This document shows, in pieces, positions 12,022 through 21,824 of a DNA stretch of 64,000 nucleotides. The notes below the pieces were generated by a model. The model was not told the origin of the DNA. It saw only the letters and a list, made by a program, of their open reading frames with translations, and ran no database searches. Position numbers and translations under genes: made by a program. The stretch comes from Chaetomium olivaceum (lineage: Eukaryota; Ascomycota; Sordariomycetes; Sordariales; Chaetomiaceae). The stretch is from assembly GCA_039881045.1 (NCBI GenBank), contig JAYWVB010000003.1, forward strand, positions 1,116,001 to 1,180,000. Direction: 5' to 3'. Position 1 is the first letter of the stretch. The number at the start of each line of letters is the position of its first letter.

Positions 12022-13004
12022 CTTTGGGTCCTGGATGTGAAGGGGGAGGGGGGAGAGAAATGGGCTGATGCCTTGTGAGAATTACCGTTGATGAAGGAGA
12101 AGGAGCAGCGCTACACAGATTCTCCCTCTCAGTCTGGAAGAAACTCGAATGGAATTTCCAACCTTAGGCACACAGATTAGATGGACTGGCAATGAAGGTA
12201 GTGGGGAGTGGAGAAGTGCAAAAGTCCCATAGAGAAGGATGATATTCTCTTCAAGGTTTGCGTCACAACAAACAGGCATGAGAGCCAGCTGCCGACTGGT
12301 AACGTAACTGCCGCGATGGAAGATGCGCGTGAGCTGCCTTCTCCGACCATGTCAGCAAGCGCCGCCTGGCACCTGCATGCAGAAAACCCACAGCGATCCC
12401 TCAAACAATATATCGCACACTACATATTTGATAATTGCATTGCAATATTCATCTCCCCGCTGATGCAATATTTCATCGGCTCCTTCTGCGTGTGGAATGG
12501 CTGCAGAGTTTTAACCCTTTTTAGAAGTATTTTCCGCTGACATGCAGGCAGCACATTGTGCGGCACCGTGGCAGGATATCTTGGCTGCTTTGTCTCGACA
12601 TTGCCGTTAACGAATCGGCTGCCATCTTCTCCGTTGAGGAGAACCGGAGATTCGCAGCAATGGTCGATATCTTCCTGTTTTCTCCGCATGAACAAGATAT
12701 CGCGATCGACAAGATAAGGTACCTATTATTGGTAATTGTAAACCGTGCATCACAGTCATCACTTGACTTGGGCTATGGGCCCTTGCCCCAGTCGTGTCGC
12801 ATCTAGGATTGGCGGTCTTGTCCACCCTCTCTCTCACAAGAGGCACCGGGCGATGAGCTCCCCCCTTCTCCGGCGCTTCGTTGCAATCCCCTGAGCTACC
12901 TATCTGGCCCCAGAGATCGAGCAAGGCCCGAGTCGTGTTGTTTATACTCCCCATCTCCACTGGGTCATGGACACACCGTCGACCAACAACCCAAAAGATC
13001 AGAA
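12022..13004. promoter_or_regulatory. Shared divergent promoter region of UstYa 1 and UstYa 2
   Basis: 983 bp separate two head-to-head genes of the same family. No coding frame here looks real. Divergent arrangement suggests co-regulation; no specific binding site is claimed. Confidence 0.5.
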
Positions 13005-13979
13005 ATGTTTGGAGCTGTAAAGAAAGACAAGGCCTCGAGCGTCGATAAGGAAGGTCAAACGGAAGAGGAAGAGTGCCAATCATTTCTCCCCCGGGCTCGT
13101 GACCCTTCCTCTGATGGCGGTCATGAAAGGCGGAGGCGGGATTTCACTTGGATTTGGAAAATCACCACAATCCTTTTCGCTGTCTTGTTTCTTCTTGAGA
13201 CGTTTCTCTTCCAAGGCCGTAAGCATGGTGCGGACACTTACGAGACAGGCTTCTCGACAGATCTTGGTATGCATGCATATCCATCATTGTGGCGCCAAGG
13301 TAGGCGCAATTTGGAGGAAATCTGACATCAAGCAGGGCCCGCTACATCGGCAATACGACTCCGGAAAGTACGATTTCACGGCGGCGTAATCGTTAACGAC
13401 ACGAACAAGTTTCAGTTGGTTCTCGATCCCGAGAGTCCGCGATATACTGGACATCCGAGCCGGGAACTAGATGCGGCCTGGGACCGGTTGGTCGGCGGTT
13501 ATATCGCCCTGACAAAGGACGAAGCTGACCGCGTCGATGCCGTCGTGTCCGAAGACGGTGGCCATTACTTCGTCGTTCCGCATGTTCGACACAGTCTACA
13601 CTGCGTGAATTACCTTCGCAAGGTAGCATACGATAAGTGGTATCCCAGCGTGCACGAGATCCATGATAACATTCCCGACTTCTATACGCATGTTGGTGAG
13701 TTGACTGCATTTTTGCCCTCGACGTTGTTCAGATGCTTACACTTGCTGTCGGCAGATCATTGCGTCGAGACGCTTCGAGAAACGTTGCAGTGCAACGGCG
13801 ACTTGACCCCGGTCCCACATGTATGGTCAGAGAAAAAGAAAATGTATCTCGCGGATACCATGCTGGAGCATACTTGCAGAGATTTCGATGCCCTTCTCGA
13901 ATGGCAGGACGAGAGAGAGAAGGCTTGGGAGACAGGGAAGATTTCTCGAGATACAGATTCACTAGTCCTTGAGTTTTAG
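13005..13979 (+). CDS. UstYa-family (DUF3328) protein 2
   Basis: Three exons, 13005-13266, 13336-13695 and 13756-13979, giving 281 residues. A polybasic stretch (ERRRR) precedes a membrane segment at about 48-69. The lumenal part has the usual order: FHGGVIVND, then YTGHPSRELDAAWDRL, then HSLHC at 173-177 and HVDHC at 206-210, both intact. Intron 2 falls inside the second motif, between HV and DHC, in phase 1, as in UstYa 3. The variant differs from most neighbours in the first motif (HSLHC rather than HQLHC), as subgroups of the family do. It is followed by the 7TM gene on the same strand 115 bp downstream. Predicted lumenal peptide-modifying oxidase. Confidence 0.88.
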
Positions 13980-14094
13980 GTATTTAAGTAGTCGAGTCCC
14001 CCGCCCACCCAACTCTTAGGTCCTCCCCAACAAGATCAGCCGAGACATTCACTCATGCCTACCTCCACACATCTTTCCATAAACTGAACTCATC

Positions 14095-15417
14095 ATGATT
14101 CGACACGCACTTCTGGTCTTTGCATTGCTTACTCCCGCTGTCGTGGCGCTCAGAACATCCATACCCGTCGACAGCACATGGGCTAATCACCAGCAATGCA
14201 TCTCGATGCTCGGCAGCGGTCCGGAATTTCGTCCACAAGCTGCATCATCCATCCTCGTCACGTTTCCATTCCCAGGTAATGGAAATGTCAGCATCGTGGT
14301 CTTCGAGCTGGGCGACGAGCATCTCGGAGGCAAGCGACGTCCCGGCTCGAAGGGGAAAGAAGTTATCTGCACTCCCGACAATGTCCAACGCCAGCTGTGC
14401 GAGCCCACCCAGCTCGGCGAGTTCCTCATCAGCGACGAAGCGATGCAAAAGGCCTCCCATACCATGATCACGCGGGCTGTCGACCTCTCCAAGCCCACCG
14501 CAATCCAGTACCCAGTAACAGGCCCCGGCTACTACTGCGTGGCGATGGTCGCGTACTCGTCTCCGTCCTTCTCCGCCACCATGACTGCCGTGGACCCTGG
14601 CACTCATATACCCGCCTTCCGCAACGGCTTGCTCGGTCTCTACCGCGCGCTCGCACCTGCATGGATGCTTCTGTGTCTTGCATGGGCGTTGTTCTCGGTC
14701 GAGTCTACATCAATTGCGCTCTCGCTCGATCACCCCGTTCCCTGGATCCTGCTTTCCTCTGCCGGCCATGTCGCTGCACGCTGGGCTTGGCTGGAGGTTG
14801 GAGACGAGACCTGGGGTGTCGCCCTGCGAGTTTCGTGGTACGTCCTGGCCATGGCGCAGGACGCAATCATCATTTTCTCTGTCCACATGATGGCTGCGCG
14901 TGGGTCTGCTCGGTACAGAACACGCGTGGTTCCCACGCTTCTTGTTGGTTTCGTTGTTCTTTATACTGTTGCTGCCTGGGCGGATGTACGTTCCACGGCG
15001 GCGAGTCGGTTGCCTTCGCACCTTGTTGTTGTTCTTGGGGTGTATTTGGGATCTTGTTTCTGCCTCGCCGTCTTTCGCCTCTGTCAACACATGACTTCTT
15101 CTAGGCAAGGCCGTAAACCGGCGGTCGCACTTCGTGCAGTGCTGGTCGTCGCAAGTCTGCTCTTTGGCTGCATTGCACTTTTCAATGGCTGGGCTCTAAT
15201 CAGGGGTGGGAAAGATTCCCATTTTGGATCCATTTGGTGGCGACGGAGGTTCTTGCTTATAGATATGCCGTTTGAGTTATTGTTCTTGCTGCTGGCTGCC
15301 GTCATTGTGGTGCATCTGCACCATGCGGATGGTCCCCGTGTGGAGACGGAGGATGTCGCAGGAGAGGGGGCGGTAGGTTTTATTGACTTATCGAATGATA
15401 CTCGCTTGGTAGAGTGA
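14095..15417 (+). CDS. Seven-helix membrane protein, PTM1/GOST (Lu7TM)-like
   Basis: Single exon, 440 residues. A signal peptide (MIRHALLVFALLTPAVVA) is followed by a ~160-residue lumenal domain with several Cys and a GYYCVAM segment, then about seven hydrophobic helices between residues ~183 and ~410 and a short acidic tail. Signal peptide plus lumenal domain plus 7TM is the layout of the PTM1/lung-7TM (GOST) family, whose members sit in Golgi or endosomes and chaperone cargo. Sequence identity to that family is my judgement from architecture, not a search; a receptor-type 7TM protein is the alternative. It lies between UstYa 2 and UstYa 3, and its 3' end is 22 bp from that of UstYa 3, so it is physically embedded in the cluster. 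Confidence 0.55.
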   Translation: MIRHALLVFALLTPAVVALRTSIPVDSTWANHQQCISMLGSGPEFRPQAASSILVTFPFPGNGNVSIVVFELGDEHLGGKRRPGSKGKEVICTPDNVQRQLCEPTQLGEFLISDEAMQKASHTMITRAVDLSKPTAIQYPVTGPGYYCVAMVAYSSPSFSATMTAVDPGTHIPAFRNGLLGLYRALAPAWMLLCLAWALFSVESTSIALSLDHPVPWILLSSAGHVAARWAWLEVGDETWGVALRVSWYVLAMAQDAIIIFSVHMMAARGSARYRTRVVPTLLVGFVVLYTVAAWADVRSTAASRLPSHLVVVLGVYLGSCFCLAVFRLCQHMTSSRQGRKPAVALRAVLVVASLLFGCIALFNGWALIRGGKDSHFGSIWWRRRFLLIDMPFELLFLLLAAVIVVHLHHADGPRVETEDVAGEGAVGFIDLSNDTRLVE

Positions 15418-15439
15418 ACATATCCAGACATAGTCATGT

Positions 15440-16516
15440 TCAAATGGCATTACATTCCCCTCCCCCTCCTACCGCGTGATTGCGCCCTTGCTGGATCTCT
15501 AGTTGCCCACCCTTACCCTCAACCACACGTCTGCTTGGATGCCAATCCGTCGCCTTTATGCCGCGTTCGGATGCCCAGTTGAGGATCTTGGAGTAGTTGC
15601 GGCATGTGTGCATATTGTCGACCCGAGGTCGCAGGCCTTCCACGACGTCGCTCCAGGAATAGAAAACGACGCTCACATCGGCATGGCAGACCAGCGCCTG
15701 TCGAACCTGGTCCAGGCAGTGATCTGAGCTTGAAATAAACCCGGGGCATTCGTCAGCAATGGCAGATTAGGTGGGGATAGGGAGCAACCGACCAACGTGA
15801 AGCCACTTGCAGTAGTCAACAGTCCCGTTGGGATGGTAGAAGTGCTTATCATATCGATCCTCTTTGTACAATGCCATGCGCACAATGTCAAGGCAGTGCA
15901 GCTGATGAAACACGTCGAGAGTAATGGCGTGTTCGGTTTCCCTCCCGCGCAGCGGCAGGCGCTCTGTCTTGTCAGGGAGAAACGATGCAGGGCGTGAATC
16001 AATAGCGGAGAGCATTCCGGCTAGACAAGACAAGAAGCATTAGTATTGATTAACTATTGGGTGCTCGTGGCTACGTTTGAGTCCTGGGAAGAGAATTTCG
16101 GATACTGACGGTTGTAAAGAGAAGCCCATTCCTGGTCGACCTTGTCGCTCGGCCACCCCTGGAACGGGGTTTTGTCGTCTCCCCGACTTCGGTTGAATCT
16201 TCGCGGTACGTATTCCACAGCGCCGTTGGCGGGTGCTTTAATGACGCACGATTAGCAATCTCCCATAGAAGGCGATGACCGGAAACGACTTGCAATAAAG
16301 TTGAAGTGAAGGATCTCTGGCGGCTGACCTTCCCACGAGAAATCCAAGTGTGCCGATAGCAGCACCGATCAACAAAAGGGAAAATGCGAGAATGAGCGGA
16401 AAAATTGTTTTGGGCGGACATGATTCTTTCCTGTGATCGTAAGGTTGGGAACAGTGCGGACAGAATTTGAGATCTTCATCGTTCAATAGCAGCGTGTCGT
16501 GTTCGGTTTCCGCCAT
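15440..16516 (-). CDS. UstYa-family (DUF3328) protein 3
   Basis: Proposed exons: 16516-16329, 16235-16110, 16020-15793 and 15723-15440, about 274 residues. The start MAETEHD precedes a CPHC pair in the cytosolic tail and a membrane segment at about 37-61. The lumenal part has NGAVEYVPRRFN, GWPSDKVDQEW, then an intact HQLHC and HVDHC, the second split by intron 3 between HV and DHC. The tail is Gly-rich. Exons 2-4 join in frame, but exon 1 (donor GTCAGC) to exon 2 is off by one base, so either another donor is used or one base is wrong near the junction. The gene is convergent with the 7TM gene and co-directional with UstYa 4. Same predicted function as its paralogs. Confidence 0.82.
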
Positions 16517-16810
16517 GACGGGTGGATGAAACGTCAGCGCAGGTTTCCAGGCGGGATGGATGCCTGCCCTCCTGTGATTTTGGGAGCCTGCACTGGACCT
16601 TTTGTACTGTATGGACGTACTTCCGCCCCAGGAACCCCGCACAGCACACCTCCCGTCCAGCAAAACATCCATCTCACTGTATTTGCTACGTAGGTACCGG
16701 GTAAGTTTACGAGGATGCACGGCGGTAAGAACATGTCCCAAATGAAGCCTTCTTTCCGTTTTTACTTTATTTTTTTCTGCTTCACGTGAAACATCTCAAA
16801 GCATCTCTAA

Positions 16811-17666
16811 CTACGGTATTCTATTCAACTGAACAGCATCTTCCGGCTTTGAAGGCATGACTTCCACTTCGTGATCCTGAGCCCACCGATCCATGTCATT
16901 CCACGCTGCGCATCGTCTCGCGACATTGAAATTTGCGACGGGCCCACGCTTTCTTTTGACCCAGTTATACGTGACCAACGTCGTATCGCGATCACACTCG
17001 AGTTTCTGCCGTAGGATGTCGACGCAGTGGTCCACCCGCTGATGCCATGCGACAGGATCCCGCTCGTACTCGCTTCTCTCGTCGTCGTAGGAGTCCAGAT
17101 ACGCAGCCCGGAAGAGGTTGTACAGACAGTGCAGCTGGTGCGTAGCCGCAAACGTGGCGAGATACCGGCGACCTCCCGCTACTGGAACTTGCACTCCTGC
17201 TTCGGGATGCTGCGGCTTGGAGAGGCGATAGGCGTGCTCGTCAACCGTGAAGGTCCACACTCGCCAGTACTGCTGCCACGCTTGGTCTACAGAGGCAGTT
17301 GGGGGGCCTTTGAACGGCGTGGTGATGTTGTACGTCCCGTTGACGCGGGATAGACGCAGTTCTCGTCCGTTTTGCGCCCCGGCAAAAAGAAGCTCCAACG
17401 CTACATCATGATGTGGTGAGCGACCAGAAGGAAAAGCTGGTGAGGTCGCCCGACTTACGTGGAGAGCTGCTCTGAGTCGCTGTTGTGCTGCTGCTTTGCG
17501 TGAGCGCAGTAGGGTTTGGGGTTGAGATGCCAATGCGCCGGCAGTTCTCCCAGTTGGCCCCCGGAGCAATGATTTGCGTGACGATGGACCCGAACAACGC
17601 GCCGGCGCATAGCACGATAAAATGACTGAGTTGAATACCGGGGTTTGTGTCTTTGAATGACCACAT
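16811..17666 (-). CDS. UstYa-family (DUF3328) protein 4
   Basis: Two exons, 17666-17459 and 17400-16811, giving 265 residues. The start MWSFKDTN is preferred; an in-frame ATG 63 bp upstream is possible. One membrane segment lies at about 13-33, very close to the N-terminus. The lumenal region has a Ser/Thr-rich linker, an NGTYN glycosylation sequon, HQLHC and QRVDHC. The second motif has Gln and Arg before VDHC where the others have His. It contains only one intron against two to four in its paralogs. UstYa 3, 4 and 5 lie head to tail on the minus strand within 3.4 kb, consistent with old tandem duplication. Confidence 0.88.
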
Positions 17667-17960
17667 CTTGTTGGTTGTTGGTATGTGTGGTTGTTCGGAT
17701 TTTCTGCGCGAGGAGGAATGAAAGTCCATTATGTATGGACGTCAGGTGGATGAAAGCGGAGAATCTTCCAAGTTCCTGGCCGGATATGGGGAACCCGCCG
17801 CGTCCCCTCGCTACCTTATATCAGGACCAACCACAGCAGAATGCCTGATACTACAGTGCAAAGGCTTTTTAGAGGGAGAGTTAGAATTTTAATAAGCTCA
17901 ATATAATGGCCTAGATGTCCAGTTTTCCGTGATTGATTGCCTGGTACCCCAACTCCCATG

Positions 17961-18814
17961 TTATTCAGGGGTTAGAGCCTGCAGAGTGGGAAGAACACCA
18001 TCAAACTCCACCTCGTTCCTCTTCGTCCACTCCAGAATATGATCAAAATTTCGGCAATAGTGCAGTGTGTTGAAATCAGGCGCCTCCTTCTGCTTCTTAT
18101 GCGGTGTTACCATGATCAAATAGGGCGTTGCGTCCGCAGCGCACATCAAGACCTCTCGCAGCCTCTGCACGCATCCGTCCATCCGTGCCATGATAGCTTC
18201 CTCAGGGCCCTGAAATGCTTTCAGGTGTGAGTAGTCATGTTCCTTCCTATAAGTGTGCTGCCTCAAGAGGTTGAGGCATGCTAGACTTTGGAAGACATCG
18301 AGAACTGCAAGCACGCTGTCTTGGTGGGAGTCTGAGCCGGCGACGAAATCACGGTCTTCTTTCTCCTCATATCCTTCCAGCTTGGCCTTTGGGATGGCGA
18401 TTGGGTTTTCTGTATTGCGGTGAGTGTCTCTACTTGAAGACGGGTTTTCTTTACGCATCAAAGACGACAACGTACGTTGCAAAGAGGCGTTCCACGCAAA
18501 CTCCAGCTCATCGGTTGGCTCTCCTCGATATATGGACTCTTGAGAAAAGCCGTTCTGAAATGTCTCCCAGTGGTATTCGATCTCTTCCCATGCCGGGGCT
18601 ACGATCCATGATTGCCATTAACACATAAAATTGCATGGTACATAGCAAAGTAGTCGCCGAACTTACACCAAGTGGACATGCTTTTCACACAATCCTGGTC
18701 GCTTGGCTCAAGATCTCTGGAAACTGTAAACATGATGGCAGAGAGGCAGAGGAAGCAAAATGCCATCAAGACACAGGCCCGTGAAGCTTGTAACATGGTG
18801 CTTGGGTGCAGCAT
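17961..18814 (-). CDS. UstYa-family protein 5, motif histidines lost
   Basis: Three exons, 18814-18667, 18598-18476 and 18409-17961, giving 239 residues in an intact frame with good splice sites. One membrane segment lies at about 12-32. The fold signature is clear: SPAWEEIEYHW after intron 1, IYRGEPTDELEFAW, and CLNLLRQHTYR. However, the HxxHC motif reads QSLAC and the DHC motif reads MDGC, so the two His of the first motif and the His of the second are all replaced. The flanking Cys residues remain. The frame, splice sites and surrounding sequence are preserved, so this looks like a maintained pseudo-enzyme or partner subunit rather than a dead gene. It is the UstYa gene closest to the precursor gene, which lies 1 kb away and is divergent from it. 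Confidence 0.82.
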
Positions 18815-19845
18815 TGTCTCGGTATGGATGTCTGAGCCAAATCTTGAAGGAGCAATGGCTGGTTTCCGACCGAACGCGCCGTGGGAGAGGGGGAATCTCT
18901 AACCCCCGGAATTTGCCAAGCCAGGTGTGAACCCACTCGTGAATTATCTCTCATTGACTCTGTGAAAGTTTACACATGAGTTGTCGCCCTTGCCGCAAGC
19001 GCACATCTGGGTCTCATCTTTTTCAGACAGGATGTTGGTTCTCGCCATCCAATACCGGCAGTGCTGTTGAACATATGCATTGCAAGCATGTGCTGTGTGT
19101 CGGCAGCGGATCCATAAGGATTGCATGTCGTGTGCGGTAATCGCTTCCATCTATTCGAGTCACCTTCCTGTATGAGGAATGATTCTCTGTAAGATCTTAG
19201 TATACCATGCACAACTCTTTGTTACATAATTGATCTAGTCCGCATCTGGCAAAACCAGGCGACTTCAACGCGGAGGAAAGACCAACGCCCAAAGGGGGTA
19301 AGACGCTCACCACCGGGCAAGAATAGCACTCCTTATTGCATATTCACCAAACGCAAGAAACACCAAGTCCTCTATGCAATTGTAGAGACTACATCACTAC
19401 AGTCCTCTGGATGATCAGCTCGACCACATGACAACAGACGACAAGAATGCTTGAAAACACAACGACATTTTTAAACGGGGTAGACAAGATGATGCTGGTT
19501 CCATGCCCCCACTCCCCCCAGGCTCCGGGCGGTAAGTCGCTGGTCGGGGATATCCAGTTCCATGAAGCGGCAACTCAGGTTGGACACCCACGAACGCAGG
19601 ATGGGGGTACATCACATCCGCCGTTTTTTCCAGGAGATTAGAAACATTGTACTCAAGGGTATCCAAGGTGCGCAGAAGCCAGAGAGGGCTCGAGCCGGGG
19701 AAAAGAACATAAAAGCCGCTCTCATCGCCCTCGTCGTCCGCAAATACTCCAGCCTCGTTCTCAACCAAGCTACCATCAGAGATCAAAACTATCACAACGT
19801 TTATTCCCCTTTGCATCATTCTACATCAAAACCCCCCCAGTTAAC
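18815..19845. promoter_or_regulatory. Intergenic region upstream of the precursor gene
   Basis: It separates the divergent UstYa 5 and precursor genes. CATAAAAG at 19708-19715 is a TATA-like element 131 bp before the precursor start. A C-run and CAG directly precede the ATG. Small open frames here look random. Confidence 0.45.
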
Positions 19846-20112
19846 ATGAAGCTCCTCTCCATTCTCTACCTCTCCGGCCTCGCCGCCGCCCTTGTGGCTC
19901 CCCAGCCCCAGAACACCAAGCGCTGCATTTGCTGCATCGCCACAACCGACGATAATGGCATCGAGAAGCGCGAGCCCTGCCCCATCCCCTGGACCAAAAA
20001 CTATGGAGAGTACGACGCCAAGGTGAAGCGCACCACCGGTTGCTCCATCATCACCACGCGCAACGGCGTCGAGCGCCGCCAGCCCTGCCCTGTCTACGAG
20101 ACCGACTTTTAG
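19846..20112 (+). CDS. Secreted Kex2-processed repeat precursor, putative RiPP precursor
   Basis: Single exon, 88 residues. Residues 1-18 form a signal peptide ending in ALVA. The rest contains four dibasic sites: K25-R26, K41-R42, K61-R62 and R77-R78. These cut it into a short leader and four peptides. Two repeat units can be aligned: one with IATTDDNGIEKR followed by EPCPIPW, the other with IITTRNGVERR followed by QPCPVYE. So each repeat is a Thr/Asn-Gly spacer ending in a dibasic site and then an E/Q-P-C-P core; the last core ends the protein. Cys occur in both spacers and cores. Dikaritin precursors (UstA, PhomA, VicA types) have this layout of signal peptide, tandem repeats and Kex2 sites, and the gene sits among six UstYa genes. 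Alternatives are a pheromone-like or effector KEP protein. Confidence 0.8.
   Translation: MKLLSILYLSGLAAALVAPQPQNTKRCICCIATTDDNGIEKREPCPIPWTKNYGEYDAKVKRTTGCSIITTRNGVERRQPCPVYETDF
19924..20109 (+). repeat. Two-fold internal repeat of the precursor
   Basis: Codons 27-62 and 63-88 encode diverged copies of one unit (spacer, dibasic site, PCP core). The second copy is shorter because it ends after its core without a further dibasic site. The copies differ at many positions, unlike the near-identical repeats of ustiloxin-type precursors. Confidence 0.75.
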
Positions 20113-21824
20113 ACAGAAATTCAAACCCATCCATGGTATGTCGGGTGACACTATCCCAGCTAAATACGGATGTGGGGTGACTAACCTAAGTTGGTGTTAA
20201 AGAGGTTCAAATTGTGGACGGTGTGGATTGAGCAGCTTCGAGTTGGAAAAGAGCATGCCTTTGCTCTTATTTTGTCACCTGCACGTGGGAGAAGTGTGTT
20301 TTTGTTTTACACATGAAAGATTGGGGGAAAATGGAGCTCGACTACTTCTGTAACTGCCATGGTACCAGGTAGATATTTGCTGAAAATGAGAGGAGAGTTA
20401 ATGCTCAAACTTCTGGCGACCTCTGGTAAGCGAGTCGGACCCTCTTGGGGAACCCCTGTCATACAACTACTTTGCCTACCTTTCAGAATAGGGTGGTATA
20501 TTTCCCTGTAAGACTCTAAGCCAAACAAGATTCCGCTTCTTGGATGATTGCCCAGAGGTTGGTGAATCTGTACTGTAGGTACCCAATCGGTTAGTAACAA
20601 GTTCCATCATAGAAATGCGGACACAAATGATTCCGTCATTCTATTGTAAGTGTCCTGAGTGCTTACCCAATTGCATGTATCTTACAACGCGTACCTAGTT
20701 GATCGCAGCTCAGATATCTTGTTCTCGCCACGCACGGGGACGTACGTCGCATTGATAGCACATGAATAAAAATATACTAAAGCTAGGTAAATACAGATTG
20801 GCCGCCCACAACCTCTTGAACGATAATTGAAGGTTCGCTTCAATGATAAGTCTTTCAGATGTACAATGTAATTACATCGAGGAAGCAAAAAAGCAACCCT
20901 TCGTTCGTTTTTCGGCTCCGAAGCCCGAGGGAAAACGTCATCCCATTCCAGACCTCCGGTCGTTTCCCAGGACGGCCCGCGCTGGGAATTTGTTGCCAAG
21001 TACATGTGTCTTATCAAACCCATGTTTCCTTGATTTCAACATGCACAGACGTGTTTACCCCTCAGGGTTCCAGATATGGTAGGAATTCGGTCACCGAACC
21101 AAGATGCTTGCCTCCGTTATCCACCAGTGCCATTTTGAGGCATAAGACCAATATTGCTCCATGTCTGGCCACTGAGTGGCCACTTACAGCTGTGCCTCAC
21201 GGTTTGTTAGTGCTGATTTTACGCAGGCCGACGAAGATCTTCATAGTCGCGACTTCATGGTTGGAGAAGCCTGTGTAGCCGCCGAGTTTGGAATGTTGAT
21301 GAGAGCCTCGAGAGTTCCATGTTAGTGAACATGGATGTCCTTCCTTTGCTTCTGACTTGCCGCTGTCCAATGGCGTGAGAGCTGATGTTGCAATCGTCGC
21401 TGCATTTTGCCATCCTCAGTAATCCCCGCATGATAGAAATGGATAATGTTGCCAGTTGGCATAGCGCCCGGTGGTTGAATATGTACCGCGCAACAGCATA
21501 TGCGTGGCGAACAAAAAGGGAAGTGTGAACCGGGGCCATTGGGAAAGGGGGGCTGGATATTGCGATATGCAGTATACAACCCAAAGTTCCCTGTATGCGA
21601 ATATGGGGCATGAAGAGTCCTTCGTTAGACAAATATGTCCCGAATGCAGTCTTGAGTGAAGTCTACTTCATTTTCGCGGTGTGTAAAGCTCATTCTCAGA
21701 GTTGTGTAGCGAGCTCTATTTGTTATCTCAGAATCTCCGTCAAGGCGGCGAACATCAAGTATCGCCAGTTGTTCGTCGACCACCTACCTCACCATGAACT
21801 TGTTGCCTTCGTTCCTCGCGGCGA
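20113..21824. other. Intergenic, no supported gene
   Basis: 1.7 kb between the precursor and the acyltransferase gene, both on the plus strand. Only short overlapping frames occur. A further very short precursor gene could hide here, but I found no signal peptide with dibasic repeats. Confidence 0.45.

Noticed and set aside
19846..20112. Mating pheromone (alpha-factor type) precursor
   Set aside because: It has Kex2 sites but lacks the W-C...G-Q-x-C-W type core known from Sordariomycete alpha-pheromones, and the UstYa context favours a RiPP.
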